A DNA stretch of 64,000 nt from CAYXXZ01 sp964469165 (GTDB lineage: Bacteria; Pseudomonadota; Gammaproteobacteria; Pseudomonadales; Porticoccaceae), in NCBI GenBank assembly GCA_964469165.1, contig CAYXXZ010000001.1, forward strand, positions 76,554 to 140,553, written 5' to 3'. This document shows, one piece after another, positions 1 through 8,064 of the stretch; the first letter of the stretch is position 1, and every line of letters starts with the position of its first letter. The position numbers and the translations under genes are program-made. The notes under the pieces are model-generated. The model saw nothing but the letters and a program-made list of their open reading frames with translations, had not been told where the DNA came from and ran no database searches.

Positions 1-918
1 TCGGCCGGGGCCCGCAAATACGCCGGTGCGCCGTTTCTGCGCCACCTGATTCTGGCGGCAATAGAAGAATTTCCCCACATTCCCGTGGTGATGCACCAGG
101 ATCACGGCACCAGCCCGGCGGTGTGCCAGCGCTCGATCCAGCTGGGCTTCTCATCGGTGATGATGGACGGCTCTCTGGGTGAAGACGGCAAGACACCCAT
201 GGACTACGACTACAACGTGCGCGTCACCCAACAAGCCGTGGCCATGGCCCACGCCTGCGGCGTCTCCGTGGAAGGCGAGCTGGGCTGCCTGGGCTCGCTG
301 GAAACCGGCCAGGCCGGAGAGGAAGACGGCATCGGCGCCGAAGGCGTCCTCGACCACAGCCAGTTGCTCACCGACCCGGACGAGGCAGCGGATTTCGTCA
401 AGGCCACGAAGGTGGACGCGCTCGCCATCGCCATCGGCACCAGCCACGGCGCCTACAAGTTCACACGCCCGCCGACCGGGGACATCCTCGCCATCGACCG
501 CATCAAGGCCATCCACGCGCGCATCCCCAATACTCACCTGGTGATGCACGGCTCGTCCTCCGTGCCGCAGGAATGGCTCCAGGTCATCAACGAATTCGGC
601 GGCGAAATTCCCGAAACCTACGGCGTGCCCGTGGAGGAAATCGTCGAGGGCATCAAGCACGGCGTGCGCAAGGTGAACATCGACACCGACCTGCGCCTGG
701 CCAGCACCGGCGCCATTCGCCGCTTCCTGGCCCAGAACAAGAGTGAATTCGACCCGCGCAAATACTTTGCCGTGGCCACCCAGGCCATGAAGGACATCGT
801 GGTGGCGCGCTACGAAGCCTTCGGCACCGCCGGCAACGCCAGCAAGATCAAGCCCATCAGCCTGGAAGACATGTTCAAGCGCTATGAGAAGGGCGAGCTG
901 GATCCGCAGGTAAACTGA
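1..918 (+). CDS. fba: Class II fructose-bisphosphate aldolase, 5'-truncated by window edge
   Basis: Catalyses reversible cleavage of fructose-1,6-bisphosphate to DHAP and glyceraldehyde-3-phosphate in glycolysis, gluconeogenesis or the Calvin cycle (cytoplasm). The frame is open from base 1, so the first 305 visible residues lack roughly the N-terminal 50 of a normal protein of about 350 residues. The zinc-binding signature MHQDHG is at visible residues 31-36, followed by the ELG stretch near residue 92, the TSHG segment near 147, MHGSSS near 182 and the phosphate/substrate segment VRKVNIDTDLRLA near 222. The C-terminal FGTAGNASKIKPISLEDMFKRY is typical of the CbbA/Fba type used by many proteobacteria. 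It ends in TGA. The next 100 bases hold no gene. The true start lies outside the window. Confidence 0.95.
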   Translation, partial: SAGARKYAGAPFLRHLILAAIEEFPHIPVVMHQDHGTSPAVCQRSIQLGFSSVMMDGSLGEDGKTPMDYDYNVRVTQQAVAMAHACGVSVEGELGCLGSLETGQAGEEDGIGAEGVLDHSQLLTDPDEAADFVKATKVDALAIAIGTSHGAYKFTRPPTGDILAIDRIKAIHARIPNTHLVMHGSSSVPQEWLQVINEFGGEIPETYGVPVEEIVEGIKHGVRKVNIDTDLRLASTGAIRRFLAQNKSEFDPRKYFAVATQAMKDIVVARYEAFGTAGNASKIKPISLEDMFKRYEKGELDPQVN

Positions 919-1015
919 CTCTGTCCTTAAAATTTCCCTGCTTGGGCCAAAAGACGGCAGCATATAAGCTGCCAAGCTGCCGTCCCGTAGCAGGGCGCCC
1001 CTCCAGATCGCGGAA

Positions 1016-1393
1016 TTAATCCAGACAGAAATCCTGCTGGTAATAGCTGTCGTTGGACAAATTGCCACAACCGGCGCTTTGACAAGAAGCAACCTTAACC
1101 CAAACACCTGCACTATTTATCGTCTCTGCTGAATTAGTGGACGCATAAAACGATGGTATGCAGCTGATATTATCAAGGCGGTAAGCCACGAGACAAAATG
1201 AGACGCTGCTGACACTTTGCCAGAAATCTTGATGCACTGAGTAGCCTGTGGCCCAACTCGAACAAGTGGATACGAGTACACCATCTACATAAGAGGAAGG
1301 CGTTGTAGACCCGGTGCTCGGCTGGACAAACGGACCCATGCCTATTTCTGCCCACGCGGTATTAACTTGACTCCAGATCAGATTGGGATGCAT
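1016..1393 (-). CDS. Hypothetical Cys-containing small protein
   Basis: A 125-residue open frame that I do not recognise. It is rich in Ser, Thr and aromatic residues, has six Cys (several paired late in the chain, e.g. CQSAGC) and no signal peptide. An AGGGA lies directly against the ATG, too close for a good ribosome site. It follows, on the same strand, the interrupted propeptide-like gene at 1638-3188 but is in a different frame and 245 bases away; the gap 1394-1637 shows no gene. The whole 1.0-3.7 kb stretch is visibly more AT-rich than its neighbours, suggesting acquired DNA. It could be a chance ORF or the detached C-terminal part of the upstream secreted protein. Confidence 0.35.
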   Translation of the reverse strand: MHPNLIWSQVNTAWAEIGMGPFVQPSTGSTTPSSYVDGVLVSTCSSWATGYSVHQDFWQSVSSVSFCLVAYRLDNISCIPSFYASTNSAETINSAGVWVKVASCQSAGCGNLSNDSYYQQDFCLD

Positions 1394-1637
1394 TCCCTAT
1401 TTATATGTTTGAATATGGTCAGATTTTTCCCAGATGCTGTGATCCAGCCAGGAGAGCTATAGAGAGGAGCATGCTTAAAATTAGCAATCAGCACTGAAAA
1501 AAATCAGCGAGCCTCTCCTGAAAAGCCAGGTTTTCGTAATAACCTGGATTCAAAGAACTCGGAAAGTTTCCATTAGGTTTTCTATGGAGGATATAGGCAT
1601 GCCCCATTTCGCGCATTGTTATCTTGGAATTTTCAGG

Positions 1638-1874
1638 CTAGCTTCTGAAACGATTGTGGTGAATAAAGCTTTCTGCAGACGTCCCAACTTTAAAAGATTT
1701 GGTTTCTGCTACAGCAGGCTTACTCGGTGGCTCCAATAATGTCTCAACCTGGATATCTATTACACCACCCTTACCTACATTGTTAGAACCAGGAGCGGTC
1801 ATCAATTCAGTATCCAGAAATTCCATCGAATCCCGTGCTGCTGACAACGGAATTGTAAACTCTTCCTCTACGCA
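1638..1874 (-). pseudogene. In-frame continuation of the 1875-3188 gene after a TGA
   Basis: Directly after the TGA that ends the upstream protein, the same reading frame stays open for 78 more codons to a TAG at 1638. The segment begins CVEEEFTIPLSAARDSMEF and contains acidic and Pro/Val-rich linker-like sequence. No ribosome site or ATG explains it as a separate gene; the only early start would be an internal TTG. The simplest reading is one protein of about 515 residues interrupted by a nonsense codon. Read-through is possible but there is no specific signal for it. Confidence 0.45.
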
Positions 1875-3188
1875 TCACGAATCTCCAGAGATGCAAGGAT
1901 TTGCTTGGCCACTATCAATAATGGTTGGCATGTGATTGCACCACCATCTACTTTCAACTATTTGACTGCCATCGCAGATCCTAACATCGCTTGCACCCGA
2001 TGCTCTTGAAATTATAAAAACTTCACCACTATCCGCATCGACGTAAACTGGCGGCATAATGCCTCCTGTCTTCGCATCAAAAACTATTCTCCAGTGGAGC
2101 TTCAGGGATGGCACTCCGCTGTCATAATCAGGCAAATATACCAAAGCGGATCGATCAGATAGCACGCTTAGATCACGAAAATCTTCATAGCTATTTTCAG
2201 AGACAAATTTCTCAGCCATTTCAAGTGCACCACGTTCAGTAACTTCTGGATGAGATTCATCTAAAGGGTCTATAAAATATGAAGTGGAAATATATCCAAT
2301 TTTTCCCGTATTTTTATTGACTGCTATCTGCGCTCCACTACCTTCTACCAGAAGACCATTGATCCTTTCATCATACTCATAGATGACAGCATCCCCCACA
2401 TTTTCGGTACTTCGGTATTGAAATTCCTCACCGCCCAGTTTTGGGTAGTTTCCGATTAGATAAGAAAGCACCGCGTCACCAGCCTCTTGCCTTCCTGACT
2501 TCAGCAGCTCAACGTCGAGGCTTACCTTCAGGTGATCAGAAGCTCTTAGAATAGTATTAATTGTTCCATTTGGAGACAGCCTGTAGTCTTCTGGAGATAT
2601 CTGAGACAAGAACTGATACTGCTTGATCTTGGCCTCCAAAAATCTAGCTCTTCTTTCAAAAGCACTTTCAGACAAAGACAAATAACTTTCTGACCCATCA
2701 TCCTGAGTATAAATAATGTGGGTATTATTCTGATCGGATGGGCGAATTCTGATGTTTCCTTCATTAGTTTTTATAACACCAGACATATTGAATGAGAGCG
2801 AAACACCTTCGTCTTTTTGGCCGAAGAAACTGTCCTTTTCAATGATAAACAACACCTCGTTATCCGTATTACCTGTGAGGTGGCCTATCCAATGAACAAC
2901 ATTATCATTTTCTATATAATGGGTTTCTTTGAAAACAATATGATACACCTTGCCCTTGAAATTCAAGGAAACCATACTTCCGGGCTTCACCTTCTTGCCA
3001 ACCAGCTCTTTTGGCTCAATATTGGAGAACTGATAGCTACTCGTTTGGGCATCTAGTTTTTTCTTGTTTAATTTTTTCTCTAAGGCAGCGACAAAAGAGG
3101 AGGGGATAGGTTCGTTAATCGGCTTTGAAGTAACCATTGCGCTGAGAAAGAGCAAGAATATAGGGAAAAACAATAGTAGTCTTTTCAT
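1875..3188 (-). CDS. Secreted protein with metallopeptidase propeptide-like domains (no catalytic domain)
   Basis: Begins MKRLLLFFPIFLLFLSAMV, a clear signal peptide. ATG 3188 is preferred over ATG 3206 because CGGAG sits 6 bases before it. Residues about 50-150 (including VVHWIGHLTG and IRIRPSD) resemble the propeptide of bacterial reprolysin-like peptidases. Residues about 200-400 resemble the FTP/PepSY propeptide of thermolysin-type (M4) peptidases, ending in the typical LHWRIVFDAKTGG and YVDADSGEVF segments. In M4 enzymes the HExxH catalytic domain would follow; here the protein stops at TGA after ICDGSQ...NPCISGDS, and no HExxH is found in the remaining frame. It may act as a secreted inhibitor or chaperone, or be a peptidase remnant. 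It lies in AT-richer DNA. Confidence 0.6.
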   Translation of the reverse strand: MKRLLLFFPIFLLFLSAMVTSKPINEPIPSSFVAALEKKLNKKKLDAQTSSYQFSNIEPKELVGKKVKPGSMVSLNFKGKVYHIVFKETHYIENDNVVHWIGHLTGNTDNEVLFIIEKDSFFGQKDEGVSLSFNMSGVIKTNEGNIRIRPSDQNNTHIIYTQDDGSESYLSLSESAFERRARFLEAKIKQYQFLSQISPEDYRLSPNGTINTILRASDHLKVSLDVELLKSGRQEAGDAVLSYLIGNYPKLGGEEFQYRSTENVGDAVIYEYDERINGLLVEGSGAQIAVNKNTGKIGYISTSYFIDPLDESHPEVTERGALEMAEKFVSENSYEDFRDLSVLSDRSALVYLPDYDSGVPSLKLHWRIVFDAKTGGIMPPVYVDADSGEVFIISRASGASDVRICDGSQIVESRWWCNHMPTIIDSGQANPCISGDS

Positions 3189-3734
3189 TTTGAACTCCGT
3201 GTTCATCGGAACTTATAATCCTAAATAACACCATGTGAGCCATGCCATGCTCACAGGAATTTATTACTCCGTTACTGAACGATGGAAGTAATCAGGGCGT
3301 GATAATTACCTCCTTGTGCTAGTTGACTTCTTGTTATCGACTCCTCAAGCAAGGAGTTTAGTTGATCGAATTATTCTGTACAAATTTCTTCCAAAACTAT
3401 TAGTTCACGACTTGGCTTCCCAGGCCTGCAGTTTGGATGTGTGCTTGACCTCTTCAAGATTATTTTGAACTAGAACGGCCTTCCATTTTTACTCTATGCC
3501 CAGCAAAATAGTTTATTGATATTGGAGATAGAGGGTGCAAAAACGCTCCAAAGCAAACACAGATTCAACAGCAATACGTGCCATTTTCGTAGAGTGGGCT
3601 TCCATGCTCTCTTGCCAGACCATTCAAAGAATGGTTGAAGTTACGATACAGCGAAAAGACTAACAATTGAGGGAGAGCGATAAAGGTGCTTTATTATATT
3701 GTGCTAACACTCTACCGTTGCAGAAGGACAACAA
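3189..3734. other. Intergenic region without recognisable gene
   Basis: About 545 bases between divergent genes, AT-richer than average. I see no conserved ORF, RNA gene or strong terminator. The right end carries AGAAGGA nine bases before the hydrolase ATG at 3735, a normal ribosome site, and an AT-rich stretch near 3690-3710 (TTATTATATTGTGCTA) that could hold its promoter. The promoter of the leftward secreted protein must lie just right of 3206. Confidence 0.4.
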
Positions 3735-4700
3735 ATGCGGCTTTCACCTTATGAGATACAGACTCTCCACACCAGCCTGTCAGTCCTGAATTTCGATCCG
3801 CTCATGGATTCCGATCCGTCCCAGGAGCCAGTGGCGGGAAAGTATCTGCGCCTTTACGGCATGGATTATTCCGAAACGGACAGTGCCACGCACTATCTGC
3901 ATCGCTGGGGCAGGGTGACGGTGCCCCCTTATACCATCGCCTGCCACTACTGGCTGCCGCAGCAGGCGCCGACCCTGCCGGAAAAAGGCATGGTGATGGT
4001 GGTACACGGCTACTTCGATCACGTCGGGCTTTACGGCCATCTGGTACGCCATCTGCTTGAACAGGGCTACGGCGTGGTGGCGTTCGACCTGCCGGGGCAC
4101 GGGCTGTCCAGTGGTGAACGCGCCAGCATTGCCAGTTTCGATGACTACGTGGACGTTTTCGAAGCCATTCTCTCCCTTGTAAAACGGGCATTCCCCGTAT
4201 CCCTGTGCGCCGTTGGCCAAAGCACCGGCGGCGCCATCCTTCTCAAGCATCTCAGCCTCGGCAACCGGGATCTGGCCAGGGTCGCCTTGCTCGCCCCGCT
4301 GGTGGAGCCGGCACAGTGGTGGTTCAACCGCATCATCTACGCGCTGGGCCATCGCGTCCTCAAAGGTGTGAAGAGGGTATTCAAGGTCAATTCCGGCGAT
4401 GCGGATTTCGTGCGCTTCATCGAACACGACGACCCTCTCCAGCCGGACTACATCCCCATCGCCTGGCTCGGCGCCATGCGCGGCTGGGTAAGGGAGTGCC
4501 GCGCCATGAAGCCCTGCGATTTTCCCGCCACCATCATTCAGGGCACGGCGGACACGACGCTGTCGTGGCGCACCAACCTGCGCATACTGCGCCGCAAGTT
4601 TCCCGCCGCCACCGTTGTCTTGATTCCCGAAGCGCGCCATCATCTGGTGAACGAAAGCCCGCCACTGCGCCAGCAGGTGTTCGAGCTCATGGGGTTCTGA
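3735..4700 (+). CDS. Alpha/beta hydrolase (lysophospholipase / monoacylglycerol lipase-like)
   Basis: A cytoplasmic serine hydrolase of the Hydrolase_4 type, 321 residues. The oxyanion HG motif (VVHGYFDHVG) is at 90-99, the nucleophile elbow GQSTG at 161-165 puts the catalytic Ser at 163, the Asp candidate is in QGTADTT near 275 and the His in EARHHLV near 303. A DLPGHG motif at 118-123 is typical of the family. The preferred substrate is probably a lysophospholipid or monoacylglycerol ester (inference from family). Its TGA stop is immediately followed by the ATG of the FAD oxidase, so the two are surely co-transcribed and probably translationally coupled. AGAAGGA precedes the start. Confidence 0.85.
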   Translation: MRLSPYEIQTLHTSLSVLNFDPLMDSDPSQEPVAGKYLRLYGMDYSETDSATHYLHRWGRVTVPPYTIACHYWLPQQAPTLPEKGMVMVVHGYFDHVGLYGHLVRHLLEQGYGVVAFDLPGHGLSSGERASIASFDDYVDVFEAILSLVKRAFPVSLCAVGQSTGGAILLKHLSLGNRDLARVALLAPLVEPAQWWFNRIIYALGHRVLKGVKRVFKVNSGDADFVRFIEHDDPLQPDYIPIAWLGAMRGWVRECRAMKPCDFPATIIQGTADTTLSWRTNLRILRRKFPAATVVLIPEARHHLVNESPPLRQQVFELMGF

Positions 4701-6077
4701 ATGAAACAGTTCGCTGACCACTTCAAGGCCATCGTCGGCGCCGACCACGTCCTTGCCGATACGACGGAAATGGCCCCTTATGGCATCGACCGCACCACTC
4801 TCTGGCAGCCCAATCCCTCGCTGGTGATACGGCCCGACTCCATCGAGCAAGTACGGCAGATCGTGCTGCTCGCCAACGCGCACAATATTCCCCTGGTACC
4901 CTCCGGCGGTCGCACCGGGCTCGCCGGCGGTGCCGTGGCTCGGCACGGCGAAGTGGTGGTGAGCCTGGAGCGCATGAACCGCATCCGGCATTTTTCTGGG
5001 CCTGACCAGGCCGTCACCTGCGAAGCGGGGGTGATCACAAAACACCTTCAACAGTTCGCACAAGAGCAGGGGCTCTTTTATCCGGTGGATTTTGCGTCCT
5101 CCGGCTCCAGCCATATCGGAGGCAACGTCGCCACCAACGCCGGCGGCATCCACGTGCTGCGCTACGGCGGCACCCGTGAACAGATAACGGGCCTCAAAGT
5201 GGTCACCGGCAATGGCGATATCCTCGACCTCAATCGCGGTCTCGTAAAAAACAACTGCGGCCCGGATTTGCGACACCTGTTCATCGGCTCCGAAGGCATC
5301 CTCGGTTTCATCTGCGAAGTCACCGTCAGGCTCCAGCCGGCGCCGCCGCCGCAAACCGTGATGGTGGTCGCCAGCCGGGCGATCACCGACCTGCTCTCCG
5401 TTTTCCAGCAGGCGCGCAAGCGTTTCTCTCTGAGCGCGTTCGAATTCTTTTCACAACAGGCAGTGGACGCCGTAACAGCACATACAGGACAGCCATCTCC
5501 CTTTACCACGCCGGCGCCTTGCTACGGCCTGCTGGAGTTCGACGCGCCGCACGACGAAGAGGCCATCAGCGATTTCTTTGCGCACTGTCAGAGCCATGGC
5601 TGGATCGATGATGCGGTAATCGCCCGCTCTGAGAGGCAGGCCAGGACACTATGGCAACTGCGGGAGAACATTTCGGAAAGCCTGTCACCCCGCAAGCCGT
5701 TGAAGAATGATGTGGCCGTTCGACTGGAGGTTCTGCCCCGCTTCATTGCACAGCTGGAATCGCTGCTGGCGGACAGATTTCCGGATCTGCGCAGCGTCTG
5801 GTTCGGGCATCTGGGCGACGGGAATATCCATGTGAATATCCTGCAACCCGACGAAGGCGGCGATCGGCAGTTTGCCGAGAAGGTACCGCAGATCCTGGCA
5901 CTGGTATTTGACCTGGTGAGCAGGCAGGGCGGGAGCATCTCCGCGGAACACGGCGTGGGCTTGCTGAAGCGGGACAGCCTGAAGCGTTCCGAATCCGCCG
6001 GCGAAGCCATGCTGCGCGTACAACTCAAGACATGCTTTGATCCCCATGATGTCATGAATCGGGGCAAGGTGGTGTGA
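4701..6077 (+). CDS. FAD-binding oxidase of the GlcD / D-2-hydroxyacid dehydrogenase family
   Basis: 458 residues with the two-domain layout of VAO/PCMH flavoproteins: the FAD loop PSGGRTGLAGGAV at 67-79, NVATNAGG near 137, GSEGILGFICEVTVRLQP near 199, and the C-terminal metal/substrate motif GHLGDGNIHVNI with SAEHGVGLLKRDSL near the end. These match D-lactate, D-2-hydroxyglutarate and glycolate oxidase (GlcD) enzymes, which oxidise 2-hydroxyacids to 2-oxoacids and pass electrons to the respiratory chain. No glcE/glcF partner is present, so a stand-alone D-2-hydroxyglutarate or D-lactate dehydrogenase is more likely. It abuts the upstream hydrolase gene with no gap. The exact substrate cannot be told from sequence. 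Confidence 0.88.
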   Translation: MKQFADHFKAIVGADHVLADTTEMAPYGIDRTTLWQPNPSLVIRPDSIEQVRQIVLLANAHNIPLVPSGGRTGLAGGAVARHGEVVVSLERMNRIRHFSGPDQAVTCEAGVITKHLQQFAQEQGLFYPVDFASSGSSHIGGNVATNAGGIHVLRYGGTREQITGLKVVTGNGDILDLNRGLVKNNCGPDLRHLFIGSEGILGFICEVTVRLQPAPPPQTVMVVASRAITDLLSVFQQARKRFSLSAFEFFSQQAVDAVTAHTGQPSPFTTPAPCYGLLEFDAPHDEEAISDFFAHCQSHGWIDDAVIARSERQARTLWQLRENISESLSPRKPLKNDVAVRLEVLPRFIAQLESLLADRFPDLRSVWFGHLGDGNIHVNILQPDEGGDRQFAEKVPQILALVFDLVSRQGGSISAEHGVGLLKRDSLKRSESAGEAMLRVQLKTCFDPHDVMNRGKVV

Positions 6078-6117
6078 ACCATTCACTGCCGTCGACTGAA
6101 GCTTATTCCACATGGAG

Positions 6118-6146
6118 TTGCCAATCCGTATCCGATCGACTACAGT
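6118..6146 (+). promoter_or_regulatory. Sigma70-like promoter of the HigBA-like pair
   Basis: TTGCCA (-35, 5/6 match) at 6118-6123, a 17-base spacer, and TACAGT (-10, 4/6) at 6141-6146. Transcription would begin about 6153, which is the toxin ATG itself, so the toxin message may be leaderless. This fits the lack of a Shine-Dalgarno before 6153. Confidence 0.45.
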
Positions 6147-6152
6147 TTCTCT

Positions 6153-6449
6153 ATGTTCACGGTCAGATTCACCAAGGAGTTCTCCGTCTGGCTCGACGGA
6201 ATCAAGGACGGTACGACGCGGCGCCGGCTTCAGACACGTTTGCGCAAAGCGACCCTTGGCAATCTGGGAGATGTGAAGCCAGTCGGGGGTGGCGTGATGG
6301 AGATGCGCGAATTCTTCGGGTCAGGCTGGCGCATGTACTACGTACAGCGCGGCCGGGTGCTGATCATCATGCTGGGCGGCGGAGACAAATCTACGCAGGA
6401 TGCGGACATCGCTGCAGCCAGGCATTTATCCGCCACTATCGAGGAATGA
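6153..6449 (+). CDS. HigB/RelE-type addiction module toxin
   Basis: A 98-residue RelE/ParE-superfamily protein of the 'addiction module killer protein' group: MFTVRFTKEFSVWLDGIKD at the N-terminus, RLRKATLGNLGDVKPV, then GVMEMREFFGSGWRMYYVQRG and a C-terminal GGGDKSTQDADI, all hallmarks of this subfamily. Such toxins are ribosome-dependent mRNA endonucleases. The antitoxin gene follows three bases downstream (toxin-first order, as in higBA). No Shine-Dalgarno precedes the ATG, while the antitoxin has one, which would favour antitoxin excess. Confidence 0.88.
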   Translation: MFTVRFTKEFSVWLDGIKDGTTRRRLQTRLRKATLGNLGDVKPVGGGVMEMREFFGSGWRMYYVQRGRVLIIMLGGGDKSTQDADIAAARHLSATIEE

Positions 6450-6452
6450 TGT

Positions 6453-6755
6453 ATGAGCAAGAAGATCAAGGTTTCTGAATTGCCCATCTTCGACATGGCC
6501 GAGTATCTGGAAGACGATCAAGCCATTGCCGAGTACTTGACCATCGTGATGGAAGAAAACGATCCGGCCCTGCTCGCCGCCGCCTTGGGCGATATCGCAC
6601 GAGCACGCGGCATGAATGAAATTGCCAAAGCTTCCGGCCTGGGCCGAGAGGCGTTGTACAAAGCGTTGCGGCCGGGCGCCAAGCCGCGCTTCGAGACTAT
6701 CCAGCGAGTATGCGCGGCATTGGGAGTCAAGCTGACGGCGGTGCCTGCCGGGTAA
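6453..6755 (+). CDS. HigA-type XRE antitoxin
   Basis: 100 residues. The N-terminus (FDMAEYLEDDQAIAEYLTIV) is the toxin-binding arm seen in 'addiction module antidote' proteins. Residues about 48-95 form a helix-turn-helix (IARARGMNEIAKASGLGREALYKAL, then FETIQRVCAALGVKL). It neutralises the upstream HigB-like toxin and represses the shared promoter. GAGGAA, ten bases before ATG 6453 and overlapping the end of the toxin gene, is a good ribosome site. The pair appears intact, unlike the other toxin-antitoxin genes nearby. Confidence 0.88.
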   Translation: MSKKIKVSELPIFDMAEYLEDDQAIAEYLTIVMEENDPALLAAALGDIARARGMNEIAKASGLGREALYKALRPGAKPRFETIQRVCAALGVKLTAVPAG

Positions 6756-6798
6756 TATCCGTTAGTGGGTACCTCGCCTATAGCGGCAAGTTCTCCTT

Positions 6799-7304
6799 CT
6801 ATTTTGTGCTGATGCCGTAATTAATCAGCACACCGTCATCCTGCTCGTCGTACGTGATGGTATTGATGAACTCGTCACTGTGCGCAATGATCATGGTGCC
6901 GCCGAGCAGCGTCTTGCTCTCGCTTCGGATATCCCAGCCTTCGTTGACATACGAAATTCTGGTCCAGTTATCCACTTTCTCGAAGCTGTCCGCTGTTTTG
7001 ATTCTAACGCTGTATTCCGTTTTACCAGCGCTGCTGGCCGAGAGTTTACTGTCGACGACATCACCGAGATAAAGCGGTATTTTGTTGCCCAGGAAACCCT
7101 CGACCAGGGCACCTTCGATTTTTTGTTCGCCCGAGGCGGCCTGATTCTGATTGACGGTATCCTGAGATGCGGAGCCGCTGCTTGCAGCCTGTTCATTCAC
7201 TCCGCGCGGCATGGCGCTATAAGCCCCGTAAACAACAGTTCCCGCTACCACCACGCCGAAACAGTCAAAAACGCCTTGTTTTTTACAATACCTGCCTGTC
7301 GCAT
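6799..7304 (-). pseudogene. Frameshifted membrane-anchored hypothetical protein
   Basis: The long frame encodes a polar C-terminal domain (about residues 50-170, ending INYGISTK) of unknown family. Read upstream in that frame there is no convincing start. A different frame begins at ATG 7304, which has AAAGGAAC six bases upstream, and reads MRQAGIVKNKAFLTVSAWW then stop. Inserting one G near 7248 joins the two as ...FLTVSAVVVAGTVVYGAYSAMPRG..., a perfect N-terminal membrane anchor. So the gene is very probably broken by a one-base deletion (or by a sequence error) close to 7248. The function is unknown. A 51-bp dispersed repeat lies just upstream (7347-7397). Confidence 0.6.
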
Positions 7305-7346
7305 CTGTTCCTTTATTGATAAGCCGGAAAGTTGAGCTACGGACTC

Positions 7347-7397
7347 GTAGGGGCAATTGCGCGAACCGATAAAGCCGGTTTCATGAATTGCCCCTAC
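7347..7397. repeat. Dispersed inverted repeat, family B (51-bp form)
   Basis: Outer arms GTAGGGGCAATT and AATTGCCCCTAC are perfect inverted repeats. The centre contains GCGCGAACCGATAAAG and GGTTTCATG. An almost identical 51-bp copy is at 34841-34891, and shorter copies in which the arms are nearly fused are at 18997-19024 and 20177-20198. This looks like a REP/MITE-like element. Confidence 0.8.
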
Positions 7398-7430
7398 AGC
7401 GAGATCGGGGTCAGAACAAGAATTCTCTCA

Positions 7431-7603
7431 TCAAAGATTCAGCTGCTCCAACTCAATTCCCAGCGCTTCATTGATTTTGGCACGGGTAACCCAGCGCAGC
7501 TTCTTGGCACTTTCCATCTGCGCATACGCCGCCTGTGAGACGCCAAGCTGCCCTACAATATTCCGCGCGAGCAGGGCGCAGGTATTCGCCCGTCAAGGAG
7601 CAT
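7431..7603 (-). pseudogene. Decayed XRE/HTH protein (antitoxin remnant) downstream of yhaV
   Basis: The frame ending at TGA 7431 reads LLARNIVGQLGVSQAAYAQ, then MESAKKLRWVTRAKINEALGIELEQLNL, a clear helix-turn-helix C-terminus of a Cro/CI-type protein. Upstream, GEYLR lies in a second frame and the likely ATG at 7603 (two bases after the yhaV stop, with GGAG upstream) in a third, so at least two small indels separate start and body. It probably was the third gene of the prlF-yhaV transcript, or belonged to another toxin-antitoxin pair. It is non-functional as read. Confidence 0.55.
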
Positions 7604-7605
7604 TG

Positions 7606-8064
7606 TTACTCCTTCTTCAACCAGCCTGACCGGCTCGCTGCCACAAGGCTTTCCCAATCGTCTGGTGGGTTGCCGCGCGGGAGTATCTTCTCGAACACCG
7701 CGTAGGGATCGGATTTGCTACCGGAGGAACGAAGTGTCTGCTCATCGTTGATCCAGGCGAACACGATGGTCCTGGACCTGGTGTCATATCGAAAGAACAG
7801 ACGGAAACGCCTTCCAACCTTGGCTCGCCGCCAATGGCGGTGTGCCGGCCCCAGTGTGTTGCCTTGCCGATATTCACCCCGGCCCGGGTCGCGGGGTATG
7901 ACCTCAAGAAGCAACTGGCTCAGAGCTCTGAACAACTTTACGTTGGCATTGCCTTGGTAACTTTGCGGGTCGTTGCGCTGCGCACGCTCGGCGGCTGATT
8001 CCAGTTTTCGCAGTTGTTCCAGAATGCATTCATGGAACAACAGTATCCATCCATGGCGTTGCAT
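7606..8064 (-). CDS. yhaV: YhaV-family type II toxin (ribonuclease)
   Basis: 152 residues, close to the 154 of E. coli YhaV. The diagnostic stretches are MQRHGWILLFHECILEQL at the start, then GNTLGPAHRHWRRAKVGRRFRLFFRYD, FAWINDEQTLR, and PYAVFEKILPRGNPPDDWESL near the C-terminus. YhaV is a RelE-superfamily mRNA interferase neutralised by PrlF. Its ATG shares a base with the antitoxin's TGA (TGATG at 8062-8066), giving translational coupling. The toxin looks complete although its antitoxin is frameshifted, which is odd because an uninhibited toxin should be harmful. Confidence 0.9.
   Translation of the reverse strand: MQRHGWILLFHECILEQLRKLESAAERAQRNDPQSYQGNANVKLFRALSQLLLEVIPRDPGRGEYRQGNTLGPAHRHWRRAKVGRRFRLFFRYDTRSRTIVFAWINDEQTLRSSGSKSDPYAVFEKILPRGNPPDDWESLVAASRSGWLKKE

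Noticed and set aside
3780..5354. Long minus-strand ORF of 524 codons opposite the hydrolase and FAD oxidase
   Set aside because: Shadow of two clear plus-strand genes in GC-rich DNA; low-complexity protein with no motif. The same applies to long antisense frames at 10483-11907, 15826-17721 and upstream of the M48 start (36469-37401).
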